DNA of 64,000 nucleotides from Vanessa cardui (GCF_905220365.1 NC_061153.1:13108114-13172113); one strand, 5' to 3'; counted from the first letter of the stretch, positions 1 through 11,785 are shown. Translations and numbers: made by a program. Notes: generated from the letters alone by a model not told the origin.

Positions 1-1678
1 TCTAGTTCCAGTCTTTCTATACCGAATCTTGGGCATTCTAAAATTATGTGGAGGATGGTTTCCTCGCATTCGGGGTCGCAGACGCAAGAAGGGCTATCTT
101 TGATTTTAAATCGATGGAGGTACGCCGCGAATCCCCCATGACCGGTCAGAATTTGAGTGTCGACTGGTGTTAGTACCGATTTTCTTACCAATTTGTTGGC
201 TTTCTTTATGTCTGGTAAGAATAATTTAGTGACTGCTCCGGTTTGTGAGGATTCGTATCGCAACTGCCACCTCTTGACAGTCTCCCCTCGTATCTGCCTT
301 CTGACATACGATATTGGGACTTTATCGTAGTCAGGTGCCGTCTTTTTTGTGAGAGCCGCTTTTTTGGCTAACTCACCCGCTCTTTCATTGCCCGGCGTTC
401 CTACGTGGGCCCTTAACCAGAAAAACCGAACAGTTCTTCCCTCCTCTTGGATTTCTCGTATGCACTCCTTTATTTCAAGGGCCAAGGGATGTGTTACCGA
501 TGGACACCTTAGTAGGTCAAGCGAGGATCTTGAGTCGCTCAAGATGTTGGTAGAGCGGTACTTCGATTTCTTGACCATTTTGATAGCTCTGAGGAGTGCA
601 TACATTTCCGATTGGAAGACTGTGTTGTGCGGTTCCAGACGGAACGTGGAGTATCTGGATTCTGTTCCTTGATCCCACCATGTTAGAGCAGCACCGACTT
701 TTCCGTCTATCTTGCTGCCATCGGTGAAGATAAGGGGGCCAACTATATGATGTTTTTCAAGGGCTTGTGAGTCCAGGCTCTCCAAGCGCACATACTCAGT
801 TGTTTCGAGTAACGATGGGTGGGGGTTTTGCAAAGGACCCACCCTGCGCTCCAGTTCGCGTCCAGGTGGTATGAGGTCCACGCAGTAGCCTTTTTTTATC
901 TTGAATAGGGTGGCAGCCTCTCGGACGCGGAGGTCAAGGGGGAGTAGTCCTGCTAGGGCTAGTGCCGATGTGAGAGATACTGTTCTGTACGCCTTGCATA
1001 TCTTTTAGGCGAAGCCTCTTTGGAGCGAGTTGAGCTTATTCTTTAACGTCAACTTCTCTGCTGCAGGAGACCATACGCTAGCCGCATACAGGACAATAGG
1101 CTCTATAACTGCCATGTAGATGGTTCTCACTATTTCTCCATTGAGACCCCATGACACCTTTGCTGCACGTGCTAGTTGTTTATAAATTTCTGCCGCCTTT
1201 TTACAGGTAGCGACCACATGTGCGTTAAAGGTGAGTTTGGAGCCTATTATGAGACCCAGCAGCTTGATCTCGGTTACTAGACTCAGCTGGGTACCGGACA
1301 TATGGATCACTGGAGTGTCGAATTTTAACTTCTTGGTGATAAGCATCGCGTTGGTCTTGTGCACTGCGAAGCTCAGTTTGTTTTCGACGCCCCACTCCTG
1401 TACGGCCGTTAAGGTGGATTCAGCTGTAGTCTGCAACCCGCTGGTATGGTGATTGGAAAAAACAAGGACTACGTCGTCTGCGAAAGCTTGGCAGTGCACC
1501 CCCATTGTTGCCATTTTTTGTAAAAGTGAATCGAGGATGAGGTTCCAGAAGGTGGGTCCGCCAATGGACCCTTTGACACATCTCTTCGTGGTTCCCTTCT
1601 CGCTAGTCGCTCTGGCGTAGTTAACTGTTATTCTCCGGTCCTGTAGGTAGGATGCCACCAAGGCATACAAGTTGCGTG
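1..1678 (-). pseudogene. R1-clade ORF2, C-terminal half: RT end, RNase H, CCHC
   Basis: The RT palm is open from 1678 down to a stop at 1005-1007 and shows GGPTFWN and the catalytic FADD. The same frame then continues through an RNase H domain (TDGSK, QSEMYAL, SDSRSSL and the final GNERAGELAKK) and a terminal zinc knuckle of the form C-x-C-x3-C...H...C. The last RNase H Asp is Gly here (GNERAG), while copy 2 at 60.9 kb keeps Asp (GNERAD). The stop at 1005 and this change suggest loss of function. Cut by the window edge. Confidence 0.82.
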
Positions 1679-1925
1679 GACCTCCATGGTCGAATGGTGT
1701 GTACACCGGTTTTCATGGGTACGCCACTCCCGGGGTCCCGGGTTCGATTCCCGGCCGAGTCGATGTAGATTACCATTAGTTTTCTATGTTGTCTTGGGTC
1801 TGGGTGTTTGTGGTACCGTCGTTACTTCTGATTTCCATAACACAAGTGCTTCAGCTACTTACATTGGGATCAGAGTAACGTATGTGATGTTGTCTCATAT
1901 TTATTATATTATTTATTTATTTTAA
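1679..1925 (+). mobile_element. tRNA-derived SINE, family 1, copy 1
   Basis: A tRNA-like head with a B box (GGTTCGATTCCC at about 1740) is followed by a unique body and a TTTATT-rich tail. A second copy of the same family lies reversed at 31320-31566 and matches over the whole length with few changes, which fixes both ends. It is inserted in the R1 RT, which resumes on both sides (KKQMVRK on one side, RNLYALV on the other). Transcribed by RNA polymerase III in such families; no coding capacity. Confidence 0.85.
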
Positions 1926-2678
1926 TGTTTGCGCACCATCTGTTTTTTAAGGGCTGGCCACTATGCATTTTCGAAGGCGCCCTCTATATCAAGTGATACC
2001 AGAAGTACTCATTTCTTTGATCTTACTTCCTCCTGGATATAGTCAATTAGGTCGTAAAGAGCGTCTTCCGTTCCTCGCTGTGGCATAAATCCGTACTGGC
2101 TCGGGTGCAAAGTGGGGAGTAAGCGCCATTGAAGCCTGCCCACCATAAGTTTTTCTACTATCTTACCGAGGATTGGTAATAATCCGATCGGTCTGTAGGA
2201 CTTAGGGTGGGTGTAATCCTCTTTTCCTGGTTTGCGGAGAATGCAAACATGGGCAACTTTCCACTGTTTGGGGAAGTACGATAGCGATAGGCACTTGTCT
2301 GCTAATGTTAAGAATACCTCCCTGTTACAATTTATTGCTGCGGTGCATATATCGGACGTTAACCCATCCGGACCTGGAGCTTTCTTTGGATTGAGACTCG
2401 AGAGAACCAATTCCAGCTCCGCGGTTGTGAAAGGTGGGTCATCATTCGAAAGTTCTTTAATCTCCGCTGGAGTTTTGTCTTCTGTGATTGCCCTCGTGGA
2501 CTTTTGCTGTTCTGTTTCGGCATGGACAGAGTCGTTTGGATAGAATGTTTCCGCGAGAAGCTTAGCTGACTGATCTGGTGACAGTGTTTCACCAGCTGAG
2601 TCTCTCAGCAGCATGTCGTCCCGTCTTCTCGAGGTCTTCCTTATCACCCTATAGACTCCGTCCCAGACGCTTTCTCGG
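1926..2678 (-). pseudogene. R1-clade ORF2, RT N-terminal half
   Basis: RT fingers and palm are readable: KKAPGPDGLTSD, SYRPIGLLPILGKIVEKLMV and QYGFMPQRGTEDAL, then a continuation through a TGA at about 2009 into the motif-A region LDIEGAFENA, where a TAG replaces the usual Trp. The end at 1926 is the SINE insertion. The left end at about 2678 joins abruptly to an early endonuclease fragment in another frame, so roughly half of the endonuclease-linker region is missing. Confidence 0.82.
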
Positions 2679-3020
2679 TTAGGTAAGGGTGCAAGTCATG
2701 GTCCCCTCTAAGTAGACCGAGATTAAACCTAGCCTCAGCTGTCCCGCCTGCAGAAATACTGCCGCTACATTTTCTGTGACGATCTGCGGGTCATGAATAA
2801 CTTCCAACTTGTCACCGAAGACGACTACTGCGGCTTTGACGGGCTTTTGGCGGTTCAGGGTGCACTGGATAATTTTAGTGCCGGGGTAGTATTTCATCTC
2901 GCCTGTCCGTCCTACATAGGGTTCTTGGACAAGTGCGACGCTAATCCCTTTTTCCTGAGCTGTTTTTAGTAGTTCGGCTGTGACTAGTTTCAAGCGTTGC
3001 ATGTTGGCTTGTATAAACAT
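2679..3020 (-). pseudogene. R1-clade ORF2, endonuclease N-terminal fragment
   Basis: Starts with an ATG at 3020 and encodes about 110 residues of an APE-type endonuclease: MFIQANMQRLKLVTAELL, then ALVQEPYVGR. The catalytic Glu of QEP is present, but the downstream Asp and His motifs (GDFN, SDH) are missing because of the deletion at 2678. The start is supported because this is where R1-clade ORF2 endonuclease homology normally begins. Confidence 0.75.
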
Positions 3021-3388
3021 GGTACAGATGATAGATATAGATATGTATTTTTTTTATTAGATAAATATCTATTATTTTGTTAAATATTGTACAAATAATT
3101 ATAAAATTTGTGTATATCATACTTTTAGTGATTTATTTCAGTTCATTTTTTTTTCATTTCTTTTATGATGTAAAATAACTTTGTAGTTGTTTTGTGTGCA
3201 TTACTTTGATTTTTTTTATTGTATAAAATGTTTTTTTTTAGCCAGCAGGATGTGCAACTAAGACCATACAGGTTCAATTTTATCTATTTTTGAATATTTT
3301 GACATATTTATTTCATTTTATATAATATTTATATATTATTTTATCACATATATTTATATATTATTTTATTAGATATATTCATATAATT
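3021..3388 (+). other. AT-rich leader/spacer of LINE family A
   Basis: No gene. The stretch is strongly T-rich. Its middle (AGCCAGCAGGATGTG at about 3240) resembles sequence in front of the ORF2 of the related family-D element (AGCCAACAGAATGTG near 52523). It therefore looks like the last part of the ORF1-ORF2 spacer of that LINE family, with the 5' truncation point of copy A1 near 3030. Confidence 0.55.
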
Positions 3389-4243
3389 ATGAGCTCCAGT
3401 GATGATTCGTTCCATTCAGCCATGAGTGATATTTCTTTCTGTTCCATAGATAATGATGGTCTAACTTTAGGTGAACATCTAATGAATGATTTATCGCCTT
3501 ATTCTCATAATTTTAACATCTGTCATATCAATGCACAAAGTGTACCGAGTCATTTTTCGGACATATACGACACTTTTAATTTAAAAAAATTTGCACGCTC
3601 TCTTAATATCTGAGACGTGGTTAAAGCCTTCTTTACAGTCGTCTTCTTTTTCTATTCCTGGTTTTATACTTATAAGGAATGACCGCATCGGTAAACGTAG
3701 TGTTGGAGTGGAAATTTATTTGAAAAGTAGCATACCTTTTAAGGTAATTGATCAATCTCCCTCCACTTACAGCTCATCAGCCGAATACTTATTTATTGAA
3801 CTTAACTTAGGTATCAAAATAGCTGTCGGTGTGATTTACTGCCCACCTAATATCGATTACATTAATCAACTAGAGCTTATATTTGAGAATATTATTTTTA
3901 ACTACACTCATGTCATATTCATGGGTGACTTAAATACTTGTATGCTGAAAAGTGATTATCAATCACATAAATTAAGCACTATTTTTAATTCTTTAAATAT
4001 TAATTGTTTGCCATTACAACCCACTCATCGCACTAATACTTCTGATACCTTACTCGATTTAATCATTGTATCTGAAGCGAACCTTATTGCTAAATATGGA
4101 CAGTACTCTGCTCCAGCATTCTCTCTCCATGATTTAATTTTTGCTTCCTACAGGATCAAAGTACCGAAGCTTAAGAGAAAGACCTTAAAGCTCAGAAACT
4201 ACTCTGGAATTGATTTGAATAAGCTTCGGTATGACGCCTCAAT
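3389..4243 (+). pseudogene. LINE family A ORF2, endonuclease domain
   Basis: Begins MSSSDDSFHSAMSD and soon reaches the endonuclease opening FNICHINAQSVPSHF. A one-base indel in an A-run at about 3585 shifts the frame. The second frame then gives LLISETWLKPSL (catalytic Glu), GVIYCPPN, MGDLN (Asp) and SLHDLI, where the usual SDH is HD. It ends at the CR1 insertion. Family D at 52.7 kb has the same N-terminus, supporting this start. Confidence 0.82.
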
Positions 4244-5464
4244 ACTCTATTTGATGAACTGGTGGGAAATTCAGCCTCTTTAGTGTCCCCAATCACCAAT
4301 ACCAATGACATCACAACAATTGATTTGACTGGTGATGACTCCGGCTCTTCCAGTCTAGTATTTGGTAAAAATAAATTAAAGAAATATGTTAAAATTAATA
4401 AATATATTAAGAAAACTCAAAAATTAATAAAATCAAGAAATAATTGCTTAAATTATGAAAAAAATCATAAAGAAAGAAACACACTCAGACTAAAAATCAT
4501 TGAATATTCTAAGAATGTTAAAGTAATGAGACAAGGTTATGAGGCTGATGTGAATGCTCTTCAGGCTGAGATAACATATTTACATAACTCTTTAGATATA
4601 ATGTCAAAAAAATATGAAATGTCTCAAAAAGAAATATCTAGTCATATTGCTGCCGTGAACAATCTTCTAGACTTGAGTAAATACAATTCTGAGCGCTTTG
4701 ACTCTCTTATAAAAAACTATACTTGTGATTGTCAGGGCCGTTCAGTCTCTGGGGATGGTTCGGGGCTGCTCAATGATGCAGTGTCCTTGTCTCAGTCAAC
4801 AGCTCATGACAGCGCCATACCCAACATAACACATCATGTTCCCACCAAAAAATGTACTAAAATCTATAGTGATGAATTGGGAAGAAACATGGGTGTTTGG
4901 CTCAATGACATGTGTAAGGGACAATCAGTATTAAATTATTGTATGCCGGGTGCAAGTTATTCCCATATTATGAATAGTATTTTGAATAGTACTCATTGTC
5001 CCAATACTACACTAATTATATTAGTTGGGAGAAGGGGAAATGTAAACAAAAAAATTCTTGAAAATTATTATTCTAAATTATCAAATTTAAATGTGGATAG
5101 AATATTAATGTTCACATTTCCTTATATTAAAGATGTGCCACAGGAAAATTCTATTAGATTTAAATTAAATAATATGTTACATATCATGTCAAATACTTAT
5201 TATGTAACAAAAAATGATATATGTAATAAAATAAAACTAATTGACATTAATAACATAATTAATTATAATTCTTGTATATTGACATGTGATAGGTGTCACC
5301 TATCTAATTTTTATAAGAGACAGATAGCTAGTTTGCTATCATATTTTATTATTAAAAAATCAACCAATGGTTTGGTTGACCAGACAACTGCTTCTATTGA
5401 GCAGTATAATAATAACAATTTAAGACCATATATTTTGGAACATGTTCCAAGTAATTTAAATTAA
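4244..5464 (+). pseudogene. CR1 ORF1 (coiled coil plus esterase-like domain)
   Basis: An uninterrupted frame of about 405 codons, open from the insertion edge; the true N-terminus is lost. Residues 30-150 are Lys/Asn-rich with heptad-like stretches. A C-terminal domain of about 190 residues runs from KIYSDELGRNMG through ILVGRRGN and ILMFTFPYIKD to CDRCHLSNFYKRQIA. That order resembles the SGNH-hydrolase/esterase domain known in CR1 ORF1 proteins, with the final His in RCHLSNF. Gly of the first block is Tyr here, so activity is doubtful. ORF2 opens before this ORF ends. Confidence 0.72.
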
Positions 5465-8417
5465 GTTCTAAGACAATAGAGGTAGTCTCTGGCAACGATA
5501 ATAATTCTAACTATAATTGTAAAAAAATAGTTACTATAGAAGCCAATAAAAATAATAAGAAAGTAAATAACAAAAAAATTGTAAATCTGGTGCACCAAAG
5601 TATTCAAAGAATGTTAGGGAAAGACTTAGAAATTGAATTATTTTTGACCTGTAATGGGATTGATATTTTGTGTTTAACTGAACATTGGCTTCTAAATTAT
5701 CAGGTTATGTTTAACTTTAGTGGGCACCAGATTGCTAGTCTGTTCAGTAGAAATAAAGCTATACGTGGTGGATCTTTAATACTCCTGTGTAAAAATATAA
5801 AATTTAAAGAACGTAAAGATATTGTGAGCCTTTCTATTGAGCAAACTATAGAAATAGCCTGTGCAGAGCTTGAGCGTGTCATTGTTGTATGCGTATACAG
5901 GCCCCCTAGTGGATTATATGAATTGTTTGAAAATATATTGGACAATGTTCTATCTAAGTTATCTGGATCTAATAAAAAAATTATTGTTTGTGGAGATTTT
6001 AATATAAATTTATTGCATAATTCAACCACAAGTATTAGATTCAGATCTTTGTTAAGTTCATATAATCTGGTAAATCTGTTCTTAGAACCAACTAGAATAA
6101 CAGATTCCACAGCAACTTGCATTGATAACATATTTGCTACCTATATTCCACAAAACAAAATTATTATTAATAACCTAAGTTCAGATCATTGTGGACAACA
6201 AGCCTTATTTAATTTTCATGTTAAAAAAATAAGTACTTCTGAAAAGATAATGTTTGTTCCTTTGACCGCAAGTCGTATTGAGAAGTTTAGAAGTAATATT
6301 ATGGCTAATCTCCCTCACATACATTTCAGTGATAATCCCAATGTATTATATAACAATCTATTTAAATTAATTAAAAACAGTTTTAAATCTATATTCACTT
6401 CTAAAACAGTTAATACAAAAAACTTTTTAAAATTCAGTGATTGGGCGACTATTGGAATTCATAAAAGTAGGCAACGAATGTATGAGCTTTACAATGAAAG
6501 AACGTACAATCATAGTGCCACTTTTGCCAATTATGTAAGTAACTATTCTAAATTATTTAAAAAAGTGTGCTTTTTGGCAAAATTTTTAACTATAAAAAAT
6601 AAAATTAAGAATGCACATAACAAGATAAAAATGACTTGGAAAATTATTAATTGTGAAACTGGTAGAGTTGGCAGTTGCAACTCCGAATTGAGCCTGAATT
6701 ATAATAATAAAGTAGTAAATAGTCAAAAGGAAGTTGCTACAGTTTTTGAAAAATTTTTTGCTGACATACCAGTTTTGACAACTAAGTCACTTGTATCTTC
6801 TCCAGATGTTGCCGAGTCATTGATGAAAGAAAATGTAAGAGCTTGTAAATCTAACTTTAATTTTACCCTTGTAAACCCCAACGACACAATACGCGCCTTT
6901 AAGTCACTAGACATCAAGAAAACGGCTGATTTATGGGGTATTTCCCTAAAGGTGATAAATTCGATTATTGATGTAATTGCACCTTTCCTTGCTTTAATAT
7001 TTAATAGTTGTGTCCAACGTGGTATATTTCCTGACCTGATGAAACATAGTAAAGTTATTCCAATATTTAAATCTGGTAGTTCTTCAGACCCCAATAACTA
7101 TAGGCCAATTTCGATTCTACCTACCCTGAGCAAAATATTTGAGAAAATAATTCTGAATCAATTATTAGAACATTTTAACAAACATAATCTGCTTCATAGT
7201 AAACAATTTGGATTCACGAGGGGTCGCTCGACAACAGACGCTGGTATCGAGCTTATTAAGAATATCTATGAAGCCTGGGAGGAGTCACGGGATGCCTTAG
7301 GGGTTTTCTGTGACTTATCCAAAGCCTTTGATTGTGTTCAACATGAGACTCTGGTCAGGAAACTTTATCACTATGAAATTAGAGAATGTGCGCTTGACCT
7401 TCTGACTTCTTATCTTAACAATAGAATTCAGAGGGTTGACGTTAAAGGAAATAGGTCTCCTGGGGTCTCAGTTGGTATGGGGGTCCCTCAGGGATCAATT
7501 CTTGGACCTTTTCTGTTTCTCACATATATAAATGACTTGCCCTTTCTTGTTGGGAACAAACATGATATAGTATTGTTTGCTGATGATACCTCCTTAGTTT
7601 TTAAAATTAATAGAAAACAGGTACAGTACGACGACGTAAACAATGCTATAGCTGATATAGTACATTGGTTTAGCGTAAACAATCTTAGGCTTAATAATAA
7701 TAAAACAAAAATTGTGAAATTTAGTACACCAAATGTACATAATGTAAAAGCCGATGTACTCATTAACGGGGAATCTATGGATCCAATTGATTCTGCTGAG
7801 TTTCTTGGCCTTACTGTTGATGCCAAATTGCAATGGGGCCCCCATATTAACGGATTGGCGAGTAGACTGAGTTCTGCGGCATTCGCGGTCAAAAAGATTA
7901 GATTATGTACCGATTTTGATACGGCTCGCTTAGTATATTTCAGTTACTTTCACAGTATAATGTCATACGGTATTATGCTGTGGGGCAACGCAGCCGCTAT
8001 CCATACTATATTTGTGCTACAGAAGAGGGCTATTCGCGCAATCTATAACCTAGGAGCTAAAGAATCGTTAAGGAATAAATTTAGAGAAATCAAGATATTG
8101 ACTGTTGCTTCTCAATATATATTCATGTTGTTGTTAATGTTATGTATGTACGAAAAAATATTAATGATTTCATGAGAAAATGTGATACTCATAGCATTGG
8201 TACAAGGAACAAACACAAACTTGTTACTCCTGTTACTCGACTACATAGAGTCAGTAACTCCTTTGTGGGGCAATGTATACGGTTTTACAACAGGATCCCA
8301 GAAAGCGTTCAAAATGCCTCTGTTGCCAAATTAATTAAAATTATTAAGGAACGCTTGTGTGCAAAAGGTTACTATACAATTAATGAGTTTATGATCGATA
8401 GCACACCTTGGGAATGA
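5455..8417 (+). pseudogene. CR1 ORF2: endonuclease and reverse transcriptase
   Basis: The frame is open from 5455; the first ATG is at 5611, but endonuclease homology (VHQSIQRML) already begins upstream of it. Motifs: LCLTEHW, VCVYRPPSG, VCGDFNIN, SSDHCGQQ (endonuclease), then NYRPISILPTLSKIFEKI, DLSKAFDCVQH, VPQGSILGPFLFL and FADD (RT). A short insertion at about 8125, absent from the second copy of this family at 46 kb, shifts the frame. The last 90 residues (MYVRKNINDFM to STPWE, 8142-8417) lie in another frame. Otherwise nearly full length. Confidence 0.88.
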
Positions 8418-8634
8418 AACGATCGCCTCCTGGCTATTTCATCTCATATTAAATTGTTTAAATAATATATGAGACAACTAAAAAAAAAAAAAAAACCCGC
8501 TGAGTTTCTTTCGCCGGTTCTTCTCAGGTCAGGGTATTTTCTTTTCCGAACCGGTGGTAGTGTTTCAATTGACCATCAATAAGAAAGTGTAATGCTTCTA
8601 TATTGCATAAAGTTATTTGAGTTTGAGTTTGAGT
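8418..8634 (+). other. CR1 3' UTR with hairpin and TTTGAG tail
   Basis: Contains an A-run (8480-8494), then CCGGTTCTTCTC paired with GAACCGGTGGTAG in a stem-loop, and a 3' tail of TTTGAG units. The same order recurs reversed at 45548-45770 and in a related form at 11393-11550. This is the part the RT recognises in such elements. Confidence 0.75.
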
Positions 8635-8639
8635 TCAAT

Positions 8640-10639
8640 TATTGACTGGACCGCTTTATTGAATATGGAGACGGTGGATGAAAAGGTCGAGTGCTTGCGT
8701 AGTGAAATTTTAAATTTATTTGATCGACATGCTCCGATACGGAATGTTAAACTTAATAACAGAGGGTGTCCGTGGTTCAATGACGAACTTCGCAGAGCCA
8801 GGGTAAAACGAGATCGGGCTTTTCGCAAATACAAAAAAGACCGAACGGAGACGAATTGGACAATTTATAAGGCTGCAAGGAATCGATGCAACAAGACGTG
8901 TAGGAATCTAAAACGCCAATATATCTTTGATCAATTAGCTAATTCTCCTTCTTCATCCAGTATCTATAATTTTTTTAAAACCATTGGAATCGGCAAACCC
9001 TCTCATACCGATACCAGTTGTAATATTAATTTGAACAATTTAAACATGTACTTTGCTTCATCAGAAGTACTTGACGTTCAAACTAAATTTTCGACTTTGA
9101 GTGAAATAAATAGTTTGCCAAAACATACTTATCCTTTTAATTTTTCTTCTGTTGGCGGAGCTGAAATAAAAAAATGTATACTGTCGTTCTCCACTAAGGC
9201 CATAGGTTGCGATGACATAAGTTGTATCATGATATCCCATCTATTAGACTCTCTCCTTTATATAATTTCCCATGTTATTAATTTTTCTCTATCAACAAAC
9301 ACCTTTCCGGACTTGTGGCGTAAGGCATTTGTTCTCCCACCTCCTAAAATATCAAACCCCTCTCTGCCTAAGCATTATCGTCCAATTTCAATCTTACCTT
9401 TCCTGTCCAAAGTACTGGAGTCCATTGTTTACCAGCAATTATCACAGTTCCTCTCATCTTACAACTTATTGAATCCGTTACAATCGGGCTTTAGAGCAGG
9501 GCACAGTACTACGGCGTTGCTAAAAGTAACTGAGGATATAAGAGAAGCAATGGAAAATAAGCGCGTCACAGTTCTTGTCCTCATTGATTTTAGTAATGCT
9601 TTTAATGCTGTGGACCATGACTTGCTTCTTGCTTTTCTGGCTCAGGTAAATGTTTCAGACTCCGCTATGCAATGGTTCTCATCTTATCTTCGAGGGCGCC
9701 AGCAGGGTCCGCATAGGTCAGGATTATTCTGACTGGTGCTGCTTGAATGCAGGCGTTCCTCAAGGCGGTATACTTTCTCCTCTGCTTTTCTCTTTGTTTA
9801 TAAACTCCGTTACTTCCTGTATCTCGTCAAGCTACCATCTTTATGCAGATGACTTGCAGCTTTATAGACACGCTACTTCTGATTGTTTGTCTGATGTTAT
9901 TGCTGCGCTTAATACGGACCTATCACAGATATCTCTGTGGTCTGCTCGCTATGGTATCTCGGTGAATCCGGCAAAGTGTCAGGCTATAATCATTGGTAGT
10001 CGTAAACAGCACGCAAAAATTGACACTTCGAATTATAAGCTATTTTACATTAATTTTTTAATTCTGTTTTCCGATTCCGTTAAAGATCTTGGAGTGACTT
10101 TGGATAAACACTTAAGCTGGTCAGACCAGGTGGGGGAGGTGTCGCGAAAGTTTTACTGTACAATGCATAATATGATGCGTTTAAAACATATGTTACCAAC
10201 TAAAACAAAAATACAACTTGTCAATACACTTTTACTACCAATAATTGACTATGGTTACATATGTTATCTGGATGCAAATGAAGATCTAGTAAATAAACTC
10301 GAGCGACTCCTTAATACTGCCATTCGATTTGTATTTCATTTGTGGAAGTGTGATCACGTTTCTTCCTACCACTCGCAATTAAATTGGCTCTCAATACGTG
10401 ATCGTAGGTCATGCAGAATGCTTTGCACGCTATACTCAATTCTGAATGACCCAAATTATCCCCAGTATTTGGTATCCAAATTCGTGCTAAGGGCTGACGC
10501 ACATGACAGATCACTTCGCTCCACGGAAAACCTGTTGTTGTCATTTCCACCGCACCATTCAGGCTTTATGTCGAAGTCGTTTACTGTGACTGCTATTCGT
10601 TTATGGAACAGCTTTAAAACCACACAGAAAGACTTTTAA
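8640..10639 (+). pseudogene. LINE family A ORF2, RT part
   Basis: Continues the A1 endonuclease after the CR1 insertion. A basic linker (RARVKRDRAFRKYKKD) is followed by RT motifs AIGCDDIS, HYRPISILPFLSKVLE, QSGFRAGHST, DFSNAFNAVDHDLL, a frameshift, then GVPQGGILSPLLFSL and YADD. Compared with A2, CAAT has become G in the frame at about 9705, which creates the frameshift. The C-terminus includes LPIIDYGYICYLDAN; the GDI seen in A2 is GYI here. Confidence 0.85.
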
Positions 10640-10715
10640 AATTGCTCTGAAAAAATACTACCTAAATCAAAGCAATAATGGTTGATTTTTGGAATCTTCA
10701 TTATATGTACTCATA

Positions 10716-10886
10716 TAATTATATTATATTATATTATATTATATTATATTATATTATATTATATTATATTATATTATATTATATTATATTATATTATATT
10801 ATATTATATTATATTATATTATATTATATTATATTATATTATATTATATTATATTATATTATATTATATTATACTGTATTATATTA
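10716..10886 (+). repeat. ATTAT pentanucleotide satellite
   Basis: About 33 nearly perfect tandem copies of a 5-bp ATTAT unit in the 3' UTR of A1. It produces spurious open frames of Tyr-Ile-Leu repeats, which are not genes. Family D has a TA/ATTTAT-rich stretch at the same relative place (54953-55060). Confidence 0.93.
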
Positions 10887-10998
10887 TCGTTTAATTTTTT
10901 AAGACTATCTTATGTTTTTTGTACACCTATATTATTCTTTCTAGTACATACATCCTAAGGTTGGCTGGTAGATAATGCAGTAGCATTAAACCCGCCTT

Positions 10999-11392
10999 TT
11001 GTTAATACTTTTTTTTTTGTTAATAATTTTTCGCGTAATTATTAATAAATATTTTTATGTAAGCTTTCTTTTCATTTTGTATCATTTCCTCGACTATTTT
11101 TTTTAACATTTTATAATATTCCCTATGAACCTCATTATTCGAGAGCTTAGCCTGTGTATGAGCTTCGTTACGTAAATTCAAGTATTAAATTCGATTACAA
11201 ACATATAAATTCGATTACAAATATTACTCCATCTAAAACGCTAGGCTTATGCTGGGACTCTTCGTCTGATTATTTACATTTTTCGATTAATATCACGATA
11301 CCAAATAACGATACCTGTTGACTTCCAAGCAGGATACATTAATTGAAATAATTGTATTTAATTAACATGACGTTGTATTTTTTAAATGTTAA
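10999..11392. other. Intergenic, no gene seen
   Basis: AT-rich sequence with a short direct repeat (AAATTCGATTACAAA twice near 11187-11221). The last 60 bases probably belong to the CR1 3' end that follows. Confidence 0.5.
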
Positions 11393-11550
11393 AAAAGAGT
11401 AACTACTGAGTTTCTTGCCGGTTCTTCTCGGTAGAATCTACTTTCCGAACCGGTGGTAGCTTCACTTAATTGTAAAATGACGATTCAAAAGTGCTTATAA
11501 AAGCCTACTTGAATAAAGTTTATTTTGATTTTGATTTTGATTTTTTGATT
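11393..11550 (+). mobile_element. CR1-type 3' end fragment
   Basis: Shows TGCCGGTTCTTCTCGG and GAACCGGTGGTAGC, then an AATAAAG and a TTTTGA-repeat tail, the same plan as the CR1 3' end at 8500-8634 but a different subfamily. No coding part remains. Confidence 0.75.
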
Positions 11551-11785
11551 TATAACAAACCGTAATAAAACTTTCCATAGTTAGTCAGGTTTTCGACCCC
11601 ATGGATATTGTTGGTCCATGCGTTTTGTAAGCAAAGTTACTAGTTCAAAAGCTATGGACTCTTAAACTAACCTGGGACGAACATGTACCTCTAGACATTA
11701 AAAATTAATTCTTTGATTTAATTACCTCTTTTTCTTACTTAAATTCATTTAAATATCTCGTTGAATATCGTGCGATAATAATAAT
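11551..11785. other. Intergenic, no gene seen
   Basis: No open frame, RNA gene or repeat structure recognised. Confidence 0.5.

Larger units (their letters stand above)
1..3020 (-). mobile_element. R1-clade non-LTR retrotransposon, copy 1 (decayed)
   Basis: Reading leftwards: a start of an AP-type endonuclease (2679-3020), a reverse transcriptase (1926-2678 and up to 1678), RNase H and a CCHC knuckle running off the window edge at base 1. The endonuclease opening (IQANMQRLKL, VQEPYVG) and the RT block GSIGGPTFWN with FADD are typical of the R1 clade. Bases 1 to about 470 align closely with 60562-61028, so a second copy lies at the other end of the window. Most of the endonuclease is deleted at about 2678, several codons are stops, and a SINE sits in the RT. 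The 3' end is outside the window. Non-functional. Confidence 0.88.
4244..8634 (+). mobile_element. CR1-clade LINE, 5'-truncated, inserted in A1
   Basis: Two ORFs and a 3' UTR with a GTTCTTC/GAACCGG stem and a TTTGAG-repeat tail (8618-8634). TCAAT occurs on both sides, and the empty site can be read in copy A2 at about 27885. The left edge falls inside ORF1, whose frame is open from the first inserted base, so the element is 5'-truncated, as usual for LINEs. A reversed 0.56-kb fragment of the same family lies at 45548-46111, and a related 3' end lies at 11393. Confidence 0.88.
3030..10998 (+). mobile_element. Jockey-superfamily LINE, family A, copy A1 (interrupted)
   Basis: Spacer, endonuclease (3389-4243), nested CR1 element (4244-8634), then RT (8640-10639) and a 3' UTR with an ATTAT repeat. 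The 3' end is recognised by the GGTTGGCTGGTAGA block at about 10960, shared with family D at 55180. Copy A2 (26834-29563) is nearly identical and supplies the uninterrupted sequence across the CR1 site, giving a TCAAT target duplication at 4239-4243 and 8635-8639. Small indels break the frame, so this copy is dead, but its closeness to A2 suggests recent activity. Confidence 0.85.

Noticed and set aside
349..672. Plus-strand open frame over R1 RNase H
   Set aside because: Antisense shadow; the minus strand reads a clear RNase H domain here.
1686..1800. Possible tRNA gene (B box, A-box-like head)
   Set aside because: Part of a SINE with a second full-length copy at 31320-31566; no closing acceptor stem.
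10678..10902. Open frames of Tyr-Ile-Leu repeats
   Set aside because: Produced by the ATTAT satellite; no coding evidence.
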